From Ophioderma brevispina (taxonomy: Eukaryota; Echinodermata; Ophiuroidea; Amphilepidida; Ophiodermatidae): a DNA stretch of 64,000 nt. Location: the NCBI GenBank assembly GCA_023653785.1, contig JAMKCH010084935.1, positions 44,478 to 108,477 of the forward strand. Reading direction: 5' to 3'. Shown here piece by piece: positions 11,641-21,249 of this stretch. The position numbers and the translations under genes are program-made. Position 1 is the stretch's first letter; each line of letters begins with the position of its first letter. Below the pieces are notes generated by a model. It was not told where the DNA came from, made no database searches, and saw only the letters and a list, made by a program, of their open reading frames with translations.

Positions 11641-12333
11641 GTTATTTATTTGTTATGTTCCCGATGTTTTAATTGGTATCTTGTGTAATAACTGCATGGG
11701 TGCCACTAAATACACGCTCTGCGTTTTTCGTGACAGCCTCGTCTCTTGCATATTATATTATGAATTAATAAAGCCATAGTCAAGTGAGTTTCTTGCAAAA
11801 TGTAAACAAATCGCGCCCCCATTTTTTGCACTGTTGTATTGGAAATGGTTTTAGTAAAGACCCTGCAAGTGTCTAAGCTTAACACGCCGTATGACGATTT
11901 TTCTGCATTGTTTTTTTTTTTCCTTACTAATGCAGAAAAGATTAGCCAACAAGACACTCGGAAAGGGCATTTTCAAGACCACTTTAAAATGCTTCACAAG
12001 AACAAATAGAAAGGTGTTGATCGACCTACACTTAGCAAGTTAGGTTAGGTATTTTTTAATTTGGATTGTGGCTTTAAACCTGAAACCTGATTTATCCAAG
12101 TAGGTTATTCAGTTCAGTGAGGGAGATTAATGCAACAATTGTGACACCTAAATGACGTTGAATAGTGCGATCGCTTTTAAGCAGAGCCTACTTCAATAGG
12201 AATTCCTCTGCCATAGTGATAGATTTGCTATCTAGAAACGTTTTGCCACTTTACCAGAATATTTAATCGCTCCCTTATTTATATAACATGTACACAAACA
12301 TTTAACATTAAAAATATTGAACTTTTGGAAAAC

Positions 12334-12470
12334 TTAGAAGTGGACCCAAAAGTTAACTCTTCTTCGATTTCAGTAGCATAATGCATCGCCGTGATTAACA
12401 ATTTGGCGCCCAAACTAGTGTTTACTTCTTTGCCGAAATGATTCAAAGCATTGATCAAAAGTGATCGCAA
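12334..12470 (-). CDS. Exon 14: helical stalk (REJ/GAIN-like region)
   Basis: After TTTTGTTTCAG the frame reads LRSLLINALNHFGKEVNTSL and then AKLLITAMHYATEIEEELTF. An 'Lxx(A/L)Lxxxxxxxxxxx(L/I)xxA(M/L)xxAT...EEL(T/S)' helical pattern occurs in PKD1/REJ proteins between the REJ domain and the GPS site. One NTS sequon. The 3' boundary is uncertain: no strong donor is present, and I stop at a weak GTTTTC. It lies on the correct side of the REJ exons. Alone, the family match is moderate. Confidence 0.45.
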
Positions 12471-13088
12471 CTGAAACAAAATAATTGCGATAAAGGAGAT
12501 GCCAAAAACTAATATTAACATTAAATCGTAATAATTTTAACGGTCTCAACAACACACACGTCTTAGCAACACACACTTAAGCTGAGAGCTGTCTGGGAAA
12601 AAGATGATAGGAGTGATTCGTAATCAGGTAATCGCAAATGGCAGCTATTGCGATGGGGGTATTCTTACCGCAAACCCCGATATGCTGGGGGTCCGTGGGT
12701 AGGGGTTTATTTTTAACTTAATACTGCAGTATTAAAAGATGTAATGCTAAGTACAATTGGCCATATTATTCAAAACAGTACACAAAACCAGAGCAAAGAG
12801 TTAGAATGATTGTATTGTTAGGCTTGTCCTCTTTTAAAATGAATGTCGTATTTGCAGATCCAAACAAAAATTAAATTAAATTCAAAATGTTTTCTGATTT
12901 TGATGTCAACATCACCAAGCTCAAAATATTAGATCATAACAACTAAGCCCACCCATGAGATTTCTTGTGTATTACCAAAAATAACATCTTGCACAGATAT
13001 CCCAATATCAAGGAAAAATAAGGCGCGTGATAAATGGCCAAATTATAAATACATAGAAAATTAGATCTAGCCCTTCTCAATCAGTTAC

Positions 13089-13182
13089 TTAGTTCGGATG
13101 GCCAATGAGCTGCCACTATTCCCCAGCAGCGCCTCCAAACCCATCTCCTGTTCCATTTCCAGAAGAATCGCCACCGTCAGAC
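13089..13182 (-). CDS. Exon 13: Gly/Ser/Asp-rich linker, possible frame break
   Basis: An acceptor (TGTCTTTCAG) is followed by SDGGDSSGNGTGDGFGGAAG, then a stop formed at a GGGG run (plus-strand 13,121-13,124). With three G instead of four the reading continues as NSGSSLAIRT to a GTAACT donor. The composition and the SGNGTG unit resemble exon 15 at 9.5 kb. It lies between the REJ tail and the helical stalk, where a flexible linker is plausible. Phase to the following exon does not match, so the donor choice or the exon set is incomplete. An alternative open frame (LTVAILLEMEQ...) exists but has no family resemblance. Confidence 0.4.
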
Positions 13183-13888
13183 CTGAAAGACAGCGTGTGA
13201 TATTTTTATCATTGTTATTATTAACAAAACTATTGCCTGTATATTAAACGGTTTCATTTGGTATGCATAGGGACTGTGGCGTTAAGGCGCTTTTTGTTTC
13301 GCCTATAAACCTATCGTTTGTTATTTATAGTAATATGGTGCCCCCCCCTCGTATATATTTACATAATACACAAATTTATTTAATTTTGGCCTTGTTTATT
13401 CAAAAAACGGATAAAACAGCTAAAATAATTAAATTTTATGTGCATTGTAAATATATGAAGGGGGTTACATATGGAAGTCGTTGCTATGCAGGTTAAAACA
13501 AACAGTGAGAAGATTAATCCAAATCACAATAGATGCCAAATTTCGCGATTTGGTTATTACAGGTTATCTGTAACAGGATTTGGTATAGTACCCTTATTAA
13601 AAATAAAAGGGATGTGAAATACTAGTTGGCTCTTATAACTTAAAGCGTTCACAATAGAATAGAAAAATCAGATCTGCAGTCTTTGATTGAACAACTCCAC
13701 TTAATAGCGATAATATCAACAAAAGAGTTTGCTGTTTATCTATGTGTGGAAAGGAAACCCTGTACACATATAGAAAACAAAAAAATGCGTGAGTCAAAAT
13801 GGTTGTGTATGTGTGAGTGTTAGTGTGTGTGTTTTAACGTGTTGTGTATATTCTACGTCTGAGGCTATTAATACTCGCACGTTATTAC

Positions 13889-14128
13889 AGTTTCTGCAGA
13901 ACCAACATAGATGTCATCTACCCTAATTACGATTAAGGAGTATAATTATCGGTTACATTTCCCACTGGAAGATATAAGACAACGTTGTCACAAGAATTGG
14001 TCTCTGTCAGTTGTCTTTCTGAGCCGATTTCGTGTCCAGGATAACGTGAACTAAAATGGTAAGTAAAACCTGATCCTTCGTCCCCCTGTACGTTGCATGA
14101 CACCGTAAAATTGGTCACGCAGCAAAAT
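13889..14128 (-). CDS. Exon 12: later REJ-domain segment, with a one-base frame break
   Basis: After a strong acceptor (CATTTGTTTCAG) the frame reads FCCVTNFTVSCNVQGDEGSG, then FTYHFSS and LYLPVGNVTDNYT. This matches the REJ consensus 'FxVxC...(Y)xFxS...LPxGxxxxNYT'. In the given sequence the frame meets TAA immediately after NYTP. Shifting one base continues as LIVIRVDDIYVGS, exactly the strand expected after NYT in REJ/PKD1 proteins, so a base appears to be missing near 13,936-13,944. I carry the exon to a possible GTAATA donor at 13,888; a GTGCGA donor slightly further on would fit the phase of the next exon better. Three sequons (NFT, NVT, NYT) are present. Confidence 0.65.
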
Positions 14129-14249
14129 CTGAAACAAATGGAAAAATGACAGATGCTCTTTTTAAAGGTCCAGCGGTGTCATTGCTGAAGTTGGTGTACA
14201 TGGGGAAATGTAATGGATGTTTTGGTTAGTTTTTTCATATTACAATTTG

Positions 14250-14874
14250 GACACAATGTTTTTCCAATACAGAATTCATGGAGATTGAAAATCTGGGTGT
14301 CATTTTTTTTTTTAAATGTTGTTCTTGGGTGTTTTATAGGGGGCAAATTTGTACAGGGGTAAACAATTAAAAGTGTAAATTGTTTTAAAATTTATTACCA
14401 GTCTGTTCGGCTGCTAATAAGGTTTCTAAAAAGGTACAGTTTGCCATATTTAAGGACCTATTGTTTTAGTACCAATAGGATCAAGGGAAAGTTCCAGGTC
14501 ATTATTTATAGAATGGTCGATTTTGTTGAAACTGATTTTTAAATCGTTCATTGGGTTCATACTAAATAAGGAAAATGTATATAGATCTGTGTTTCCCCTT
14601 CAAAAGTGAGACTTTTAGAGGATATGACACATAGTGGTCTCCCATAGACCAAGTGGACCACGGCCATATTTGCCTCCTTTAATGTTAAATGTATCAAAAC
14701 GTCATTTACAACGCGACCTTTATATTTTCGGCATCTGTACAGTAAGAAGAGACAATTTGGGCACCATTTAGCAAAACCAATGAATTTAAATTTACCCCCA
14801 GTGTGACATTGAACCATTTACCTTGTAACTATTGTACTATAACACTCAGGTAGGGAAAAACACTATTTTTTTTT

Positions 14875-14949
<75 letters not shown>

Positions 14950-15145
14950 CTGTATTCCTTGAGGTACTGAACTCAAGGTACTGATAGTATACTTAAAAGT
15001 ATTTGCCCCCCTTATTTTTGCCCCCTGTATAAACAAGTGTAAACTTTTCCCCCCTAGAATTCATCCAAGAACACATTTTAAAAAATTGACACCCAGGATT
15101 TTTGGAGTCCTATACAATTTTCATTTAGAAAAACCTTGGTTGCAA
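14250..15145. mobile_element. Large foldback element with a long poly(T) centre
   Basis: The left arm (about 14,258-14,390: CTGGGTGTCA, GTTCTTGGGTG, GGGGGCAAA.TTGTACAGGGG) is repeated inverted in the right arm (about 14,990-15,140: CCCCCTGTATAAACAAG, CAAGAACACATTTT, TGACACCCAG). The interior holds a 67-nt uninterrupted T run (14,877-14,943). Arms are diverged, so the insertion is old. Confidence 0.6.
14877..14943 (+). repeat. 67-nt poly(T) run
   Basis: Uninterrupted T tract, preceded by a further T10 separated by one A. The longest homopolymer in the window. Its exact length is likely assembly-dependent. Confidence 0.85.
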
Positions 15146-15291
15146 ATTGTTATGAGAATTTCACAAAATACAGTTCCACAGGTAACCATTGGCATGGTTT
15201 AAGTAGCCTGAAATAAAGGTTTATGCTTATACAAGCAATGTGGACCGGTATTTAATGTCACATCTAATCGTATGAGGTCACACTGTAATCA

Positions 15292-15928
15292 TTAACCCTC
15301 GTCCAACCAAGGGTTTTTGTTACTACGTTCACGTCAAGGGGGGGGGGGGGGTACCCATGATATTTTCGGAATAAGCGACAAACATCATCTGTTTGGTATC
15401 AGTTGTAGATACCTATGTCCTTTCTTCAAATGAAGTACAAACATTATCAAGTGTTAACAATATTACGTCAAAGTGGCGTCATAAAAACTGAGCTATTTTA
15501 CGCAAACTTGTAAGCAAATCGCAAAATCGAGGGTTTTTTCGACCGTTTTGCATTTATGCAGCAAAATTGGATTATTGGCAAATAATGGGTGCCTAAGTAA
15601 GCATAACATGTTATCTATAAATAATAAGAAAAAATTACATAGTATTTGCTTACATAGCAATCATAAGTACATAAAGTATCATTTTTTTGGCATTTTACAC
15701 AGTAAGTTGGAAGGTTGGCAACCCCCCCCCCAACCTTCCGGCTTTGACGGGCCGTCCTGACCCCCATGAAGGTGGTACCTCAATTTGTTTTAGCTAAATG
15801 ACCGCAAGGATGAACTTACAATTACATAAAAGCATAGATCGGATTTCGTTTGCGATTTTGTGCGGACAGGGTTCATCCGTTGGGGGGGGGGTGGTAACAC
15901 CCCCACCCCTTGGTTGGTCGAGGGTTAA
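15292..15928. mobile_element. Non-autonomous DNA element with 24-bp terminal inverted repeats
   Basis: ATTAACCCTCGTCCAACCAA at 15,292 is mirrored by TTGGTTGGTCGAGGGTTAAT ending at 15,928, followed internally by G-runs at one end and C-runs at the other. Interior about 590 bp, AT-rich, with no transposase frame. No clear target duplication. Confidence 0.7.
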
Positions 15929-16620
15929 TAGTGTATTTTGGACAAATATTATATAATGTTTTAAGAAAAAAAATAACTGACGGCATGATTTGTTTACCTG
16001 CAAAGCGATGGAGTAATCTGAAGAGAACTTTTCTATTTATAAACAACTCAAAAAACAACAAAAACAACAACGATACCAGTTGTCGGTATGAGGGAACTGT
16101 CTTCCAGAGATGGGGGTGTGTTTGTTGTAAACTCATAGTACTGAAACTCCATGTAATTGGCATATTCATTGAGAAATATGTTGCACACGCAATCGATATG
16201 TACGCTCTGGATCTAATGCATTCTCTTTCAAAGCTATAACATCACGGTTTACACCTGGAATAAAAAGTATGAGTAGAGTATTAGACAAACTATTCTCGTG
16301 TACCTCTTTGCAAAAAGTAGCTAAGTCGCATTTGAAGTCTCACCTCCACCGATTAAAAGTGTTTGTTTCGATTGTCTTTTGGCTCCCGGAAGTTATATCT
16401 CTCTTAATCAAGTAGAGAACACAGAACGCTTAAATTGGAACAGGCAACTTTAAGTATAGAAATGATAAGCTGCGTGGGATGCTGCAATTACCTGAAGCGT
16501 CGAGTGCCAAATAAAAAAGTAAATTTAAATTTAAGTCAACTAACAAAAAGTTCTGCCTATGCTGACTCATCAATTAGGATGACAACATGGACGGCATAAT
16601 CACATAATACACATCGTCTG

Positions 16621-16662
16621 TATCGTGTGTTTTATTCCGTTAACGGATAAAGCACATGATAT
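16621..16662. repeat. Hairpin with TTTATTCCGT core
   Basis: TATCGTGTGTTTTATTCCGT and TAACGGATAAAGCACATGATA form an almost perfect stem with no spacer (cruciform-type palindrome). Same core decamer as the foldback at 6.9 kb and at 17,858 and 21,391. Confidence 0.7.
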
Positions 16663-16888
16663 AGAGTAGGTGCGAAGGGTATAATATAGTAATGCCAAAT
16701 GAATAATTATAGTTTGAATCAACCATAAGTTGTAAGTAACTACAAACTATAATACTGCAAAGGGAAACCCGTTGCCTATTTAATACCTTATGGAAAACAA
16801 TCATTATCAATTGCGTCTTTAGCATGTCTAATTGTTTAAATACCGTTGAAAACATTAAAAACTGGAGGTACTATACCAGTTATGGTCA

Positions 16889-17061
16889 TGTCGAAAGATC
16901 TTCCACACCATGATACACTCCAGCAGAATCCATAACGGCAAGGGTCCACTCGTAAGATTTAGAGCTATTTCCAAACCCAGTTGACGTATCAAAGACAGCA
17001 CGCACACTCAGGATTGAAGTAGGTGTGACGACATCCAGACAGTTGGAAAGGCACAACATTT
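16889..17061 (-). CDS. Exon 11: start of REJ (receptor for egg jelly) domain; 3' end uncertain
   Basis: Begins in phase 1 after a weak acceptor (CCATTTGAAG) and reads MLCLSNCLDVVTPTSILSVR, then a NSS sequon and SYEWTLAVMDSAG. The C-x3-C start, the P(S/T)xxLxxxA segment and the Y(E/x)W(T/S)L motif are the pattern of REJ-domain repeats of polycystin-1 and sea urchin REJ proteins. The frame closes with TGA at 16,886-16,888. A donor before it, for example GGA|GTGTAT near 16,918, is possible but weak, so the exon end is not settled. The next roughly 400 residues of a normal REJ domain are not seen before the 14.1-kb exon. Intervening exons are missed, deleted or too diverged. Confidence 0.62.
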
Positions 17062-17727
17062 CTTCAAATGGAATTTAACAAACAGGGAGAAATTTTAGAT
17101 TCAAACTAACGATCGTTTTTATCAATGCGAGGTATGGCTACAATGACAAAGTGAGACCTGAATATTATTTAATATAAAATTAAGCATAATATGAAGATTG
17201 GAGGCAGTTTACTTTCCATGATCCCAAAGAGCCCAGTTTCAAATTGTTAATATCCCAACAATATGTTTCAACATTGACATAATGGCTGTTAGCAAAAATA
17301 TGATAACATGATAATTATGTTTATATTCTAATTACAAATTCTAACCTCCTTGACCCACTTTCAACCTCTGCAAAATCTACGCTGGGTGGAGTCTTTCTCA
17401 AACCTTTATAATATGTTTATTGTATTACTTTCCTCTAAACAGCTTAACCATCTCTTGATCTCAGTACCACTGACATGGCGCATGCGTTATGTGTGTGTTC
17501 GAGTTTGTTCGTTGTATTTCTGATGCAAACTGGAAAGGGTGACCCTCGTCCTCGCCAGAGCATTTCGCTACATCGCGTATTAGCCGGTTTCGCTGGATGA
17601 GGATTTCATAATTGCTCATCCAAACATTGTTTATGAGTATGAAATCTCACATGGTAAAGCGCATTGAGAAATATGTATCATACACGCTACCAGGATGAGT
17701 GGAATATTTTATATTTTCATGCTACAT

Positions 17728-18203
17728 CACCCAATTCACATAGCAGGAACCTGTTCTAACTGGTAAATGCTATTGCTATTCAGCAGGTACCTGTTATAAC
17801 TGACTCAAATTATGTATACACTGCATACAGTGCTATCATATCACAATAGTATATCGCTTTATTCCGTAAAGCTTATGTAGGATTAAAATCAATCACCTGC
17901 CACATCCTCCCTCGATAGTGTAGTGGATAAGAGCATCAATTTATAATGCAGGTATGACAGGTTCGAATCCAACCATAGCCTTTTTTAAAATAAATGTATT
18001 TCAATATTATTTTAGAGTAAAGAGAAACATTACTAGGTCCAGGGTTGGAAATACGCCTGTACAATACGTTAAGGAACAGTAACCAGTTCCACTGGTACCT
18101 GCTGTACAGCACTGTATGCAGTGTATACATTGAGTCAGTTATAACAAGTACCTGCTGAATAGCATCTACCAGTTATAACAGGTTCCTGCTATGTGAATTG
18201 GTC
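17728..18203. mobile_element. Foldback element carrying a tRNA-like segment, flanked by GCTACAT
   Basis: About 100-bp inverted repeats (left CCAATTCACATAGCAGGAAC from 17,731; right ending at 18,202) enclose about 275 bp. GCTACAT occurs immediately outside both ends (17,721-17,727 and 18,204-18,210), consistent with a 7-8 bp target duplication as made by hAT-type transposases. The interior contains a pol III type A/B box segment (17,912-17,982). Confidence 0.75.
17912..17982 (+). ncRNA. tRNA-like (SINE head) sequence inside the foldback element
   Basis: TAGTGTAGTGGATAAGAG resembles an A box/D arm and GGTTCGAATCC is a perfect B box at the correct spacing. Acceptor ends do not pair, so it is not a functional tRNA but a tRNA-derived SINE-type promoter. 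Confidence 0.6.
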
Positions 18204-18339
18204 GCTACATGCATGTGGTTTGTGGAGGAGTATATTCATGATCTATGACTTGAACTTCCTGGATATGTGCACATTGTACATTGAGGAATACCCCTGAAGT
18301 CATAGTTAATACTATTTGAGGTAATCTACAGGCACTTAC

Positions 18340-18499
18340 CTATTGGATTAGGTGGAAAGTAACCCAGTATATCTATTGTCAGGTTTATTGCTCGGGATGG
18401 ATCCAGAAGAAGTTTGATACTGCTGGTTTGGAGGGCTACCTCAAGCACTGCTATTAAGATACGGCCTCTAGTATATTTCGGATCAGGATCAGTAAAGAA
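18340..18499 (-). CDS. Exon 10 (C2): C-terminal part of F5/8C domain 2
   Basis: A 160-nt exon, phase 0 to 1, acceptor CCTGTCTCTCTTCAG, donor G|GTAAGT. It starts FFTDPDPKYTRGRILIAVLE and ends AINLTIDILGYFPPNP. The IDILG end corresponds to the F5/8C terminus, with Tyr in place of the closing Cys. The NLT sequon is at the position of NIT in C1. One codon longer than C1. It joins the first REJ exon through a GAA Glu codon, with only a short Pro-rich linker between the domains. Confidence 0.8.
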
Positions 18500-19235
18500 C
18501 TGAAGAGAGACAGGTGCAATATCACTTAAAATGACGTTATGCGTGTGTGATTTTTTTTAAAGACACCGATATTTCCAGGTATCCGGATATTGGATCATAT
18601 GCAGTGAAAACATACATTAGACACACAATAGATTTCTTACTTGGTATTCGGCTAAGGCATACTTAGGAATATGACAATAAGGGAAAATAGAATTGCTTAA
18701 TGTTTCAATGTTAAAACATAGGTTGAGTTTTATGTTGAAACAAATACTAAATTTGAAATTTCGCAAGTTTTGTATCAAAGAAATTCTTTCAAACTTAACT
18801 CTTTCAGGTCGGGGAGATAAAGCACTGTATCAGTGTAAACATTTTAGGTCAATATGTCTATACCTCATACGTCTGTGTATACCTCATACAAATGGTTCTT
18901 CCGACCTGGTATGAAGTTAACTGCTCAATGGGTAAGAGTATGAGTAAAGGGTTTACATTTGTACCGCACACACACACACACGCACTAGTGAAGTACTCCC
19001 TACATGCCGATATCAAGCAGACGACACAAAAACAGGTATCAAAAGAAAATACACACTAATTGATGACGGTGAGTTCCAGTCAAAAATGACGCTTGGAGAA
19101 AAACTCTACTTGTAAACTAGTAATCAGTAAAATAAACCATTCTATGCGCCATCTTAAGATGTGAATATGTATTGAGCTGAAAATATTGAGAATTTGCAGC
19201 TGGCATATTATTGAAAAGAATACTTATTTATATTG

Positions 19236-19287
19236 CGTATTGAGTATTTAAGTTATAAACTGGGAAATAACTTAAATACTCAATACG
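19236..19287. repeat. Perfect hairpin, 21-bp arms
   Basis: CGTATTGAGTATTTAAGTTAT and its exact complement are separated by a 10-nt loop. Every arm position matches, suggesting recent origin or selection. Located in the intron between F5/8C exons B2 and C2. Confidence 0.85.
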
Positions 19288-19827
19288 TTATATATAATCA
19301 GTTACACAAATAAGTTACACAAGGGAAATGCGATTTAAATACAATGGACTTAAACTATATTCGCGTACTTACAATTTTACTTCCGATTTTGTTCTTTTCA
19401 AAGACCAGCGGGATTAACCGGTTTTATGCATACCGTTGATTGAAATACTTTTACTTTTTACATATTGGAATCAAAATACTTTTACCCTAATTTATTAATT
19501 TCAGACAATGTCTGCTGGCATACGTGTTCATAATTTAATTCCTACTACGACATAATTTCTACTCGACATAACATACGTTGAAACAAGAATTGTCAGCGTT
19601 CAGATTTTAATGGTCATAAGGATATTATATGAACCATGACTAATGGTTTTGCAATGGTTCCTCTTTCAAAATTAAAGTTAAGGTGTCTAACTGTTATCAC
19701 ACGACGGTCAAAAAGCTCGGGAGCATAAGCGTTTTTTACGGACAGAACGTTTTGAAAACGCTTTGAAGATGAAAACTTGAACATGGTCTGTAATATACGT
19801 TAATGAGCACCTTCATGTAATACTTAC

Positions 19828-19896
19828 CCCACTAATACTAGTGTTTGTTGCCGTTTCCTGGACTGCTCCAGTGTAAGAAAGTGAAAATGTACCAAA
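19828..19896 (-). CDS. Exon 9 (B2): middle strand segment of F5/8C domain 2
   Basis: A 69-nt phase 0-0 exon between TTTTTTTCTGTAG and GGG|GTAAGT. It encodes FGTFSLSYTGAVQETATNTS followed by ISG. Same length, phases and FSLSY strand as B1. The second half is Thr/Asn-rich and carries an NTS sequon not present in B1. It is placed between A2 and C2, as expected for the duplicated cassette. Confidence 0.78.
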
Positions 19897-19918
19897 CTAC
19901 AGAAAAAAATAAAATATG

Positions 19919-20915
19919 GTATTCACAAACTATTACTGGTTACCACCACCTAACGGCTGTTAATTAGTTAGTTAAACCAAAGTTTTAAATCCGGTTTTGT
20001 CCCCGACAACGGGGGTGGCGGGATACACCTCACTCTCAGCAATACTGCTGTGTGCTGTACTCCCTTAAAACCTTAAAAACGTTCATTAACAACTTTCAAA
20101 CAATTGGGCACACAAATATGAAACTGACATACAAGTGTTCAAGTATTCACAAACAATTACTGGTTACCACCACCTAACGGCTGTTAATTAGTTAGTTAAA
20201 CCAAAGTTTTAAATCCGGTTTTGTCCCCGACAACGGGGGTGGCGGGATACACCTCACTCTCAGCAATACTGCTGTGTGCTGTACTCCCTTAAAACCTTAA
20301 AAACGTTCTTATTGTTATGCGCATTGTCTATCGTGAATGAAGAGGGAATAAGTAATACCCCCAAACCAACCCCCAAATCTCTCCAGCACCAAGTGCAGAC
20401 GAGATAAGAGAACCAATTTGCCGCGGAACGGGGAAAGCAACTGACTCAACCCTGGTTGGGAATCTGATGCAACAATGGCAATTGAAGCGGAGCAGAATGA
20501 CTTCCAAACCCAACCAGGTGGGAAGCGAGAAGGGGTCTAAGAGAAGGCACCTAGCGCTGACCCGCTCGCCCCCTAAGCAATGCTTTCCCAAAGGGAGAGA
20601 AGATTGAAGAAAATATTTGCAACCAGGGAGGTGGTGGGTGGGAAGCATTTGCAGCTATGGTGACCACAGGCTGAGAAATGTGCAGCCTAATCCAAATAGG
20701 CCAAATGAGGGCGCCAAACAAGGGTGCCAAACATGGGGAGCCAGACAGAGTAGGACATCCAGATAGAGTTTCAGTTGGATGTCCATGTCCAGATGGAGTG
20801 GCACTAGGATATCCATTGCTTGTCCAATAAAACCAGTTAGGAAACCTAACTTTCCCATTAACAACTTTCAAACAATTGGGCACACAAATATGAAACTGAC
20901 ATACAAGTGTTCAAT
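19919..20915. repeat. Direct duplication (about 223 bp), second copy interrupted by a 546-bp segment
   Basis: Block 'tattcacaaac...aaaacgttc' (19,920-20,083) plus 'attaacaactttcaaac...' (20,084-20,145) recurs as 20,143-20,309 and 20,856-20,915. Between these two halves of copy 2 lies extra sequence (20,310-20,855). Copy 1 therefore shows the uninterrupted junction. No target duplication is visible at the interruption. The extra segment is more GC-rich and has no recognisable protein. Confidence 0.75.
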
Positions 20916-21046
20916 ATTGGAGCAATATTAATTAAAGGATTCAAACACAATATTAAAAGTAGCGTGGCGTATTTGGGTGAGACGAGAGAAAATAAGGAAC
21001 AGACCAAGAACTTATTGTTATACCCATATTAACTGTGGACACCTAC

Positions 21047-21249
21047 CTGACCAACTACAACCATACCCATGATTTGAGCCGTCTTCATAAAATCTACAGC
21101 CATCCAGGGATCACTATCACTAGCATCAGGAATCCACCCAGACCCAATGTTAAGTCGACTTTGGGTTGCATCATGACTGCTAGCGGACAGCTGTGAGTCC
21201 AAGATGTCATTGGATTGCATGCCAAGAGGCTCTGTCTGGTCGCTAATTC
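21047..21249 (-). CDS. Exon 8 (A2): N-terminal half of F5/8C domain 2
   Basis: A 203-nt exon, phase 1 to 0, acceptor TTTACCTATAG, donor CAG|GTAGGT. The motif order is the F5/8C one: PLGMQSNDILDSQLSASS, SRLNIGSGWIPDASDSDPW, then MAVDF and a closing MGMVVVGQ strand. It is clearly paralogous to A1 (shared DILDSQL.AS, SRL.(V/I)GSGWIP). As in A1, the opening cysteine is absent (ISDQTEPLGM). The Trp and Asp residues of the (W)xxVD(F/L) strand are retained, better than in A1. Confidence 0.88.

Larger units (their letters stand above)
9620..12300. other. Intron with a LINE remnant and the POU palindrome
   Basis: Apart from the weak exon candidate at 9.85-9.92 kb, the palindrome at 10,671-10,690 and the plus-strand LINE remnant, nothing structured is visible. 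The 10.1-10.9 kb part is AT-rich without open frames. Confidence 0.4.

Noticed and set aside
16261..16520. Possible missing REJ exon ending at a CAG|GTAATT donor near 16,490
   Set aside because: The donor is good but no open frame with REJ character precedes it; nearby acceptors give stops in all frames.
20328..20883. Pro/Leu-rich minus-strand frames in the inserted segment
   Set aside because: Three overlapping frames of similar length with no motif, explained by locally higher GC and fewer chance stops.
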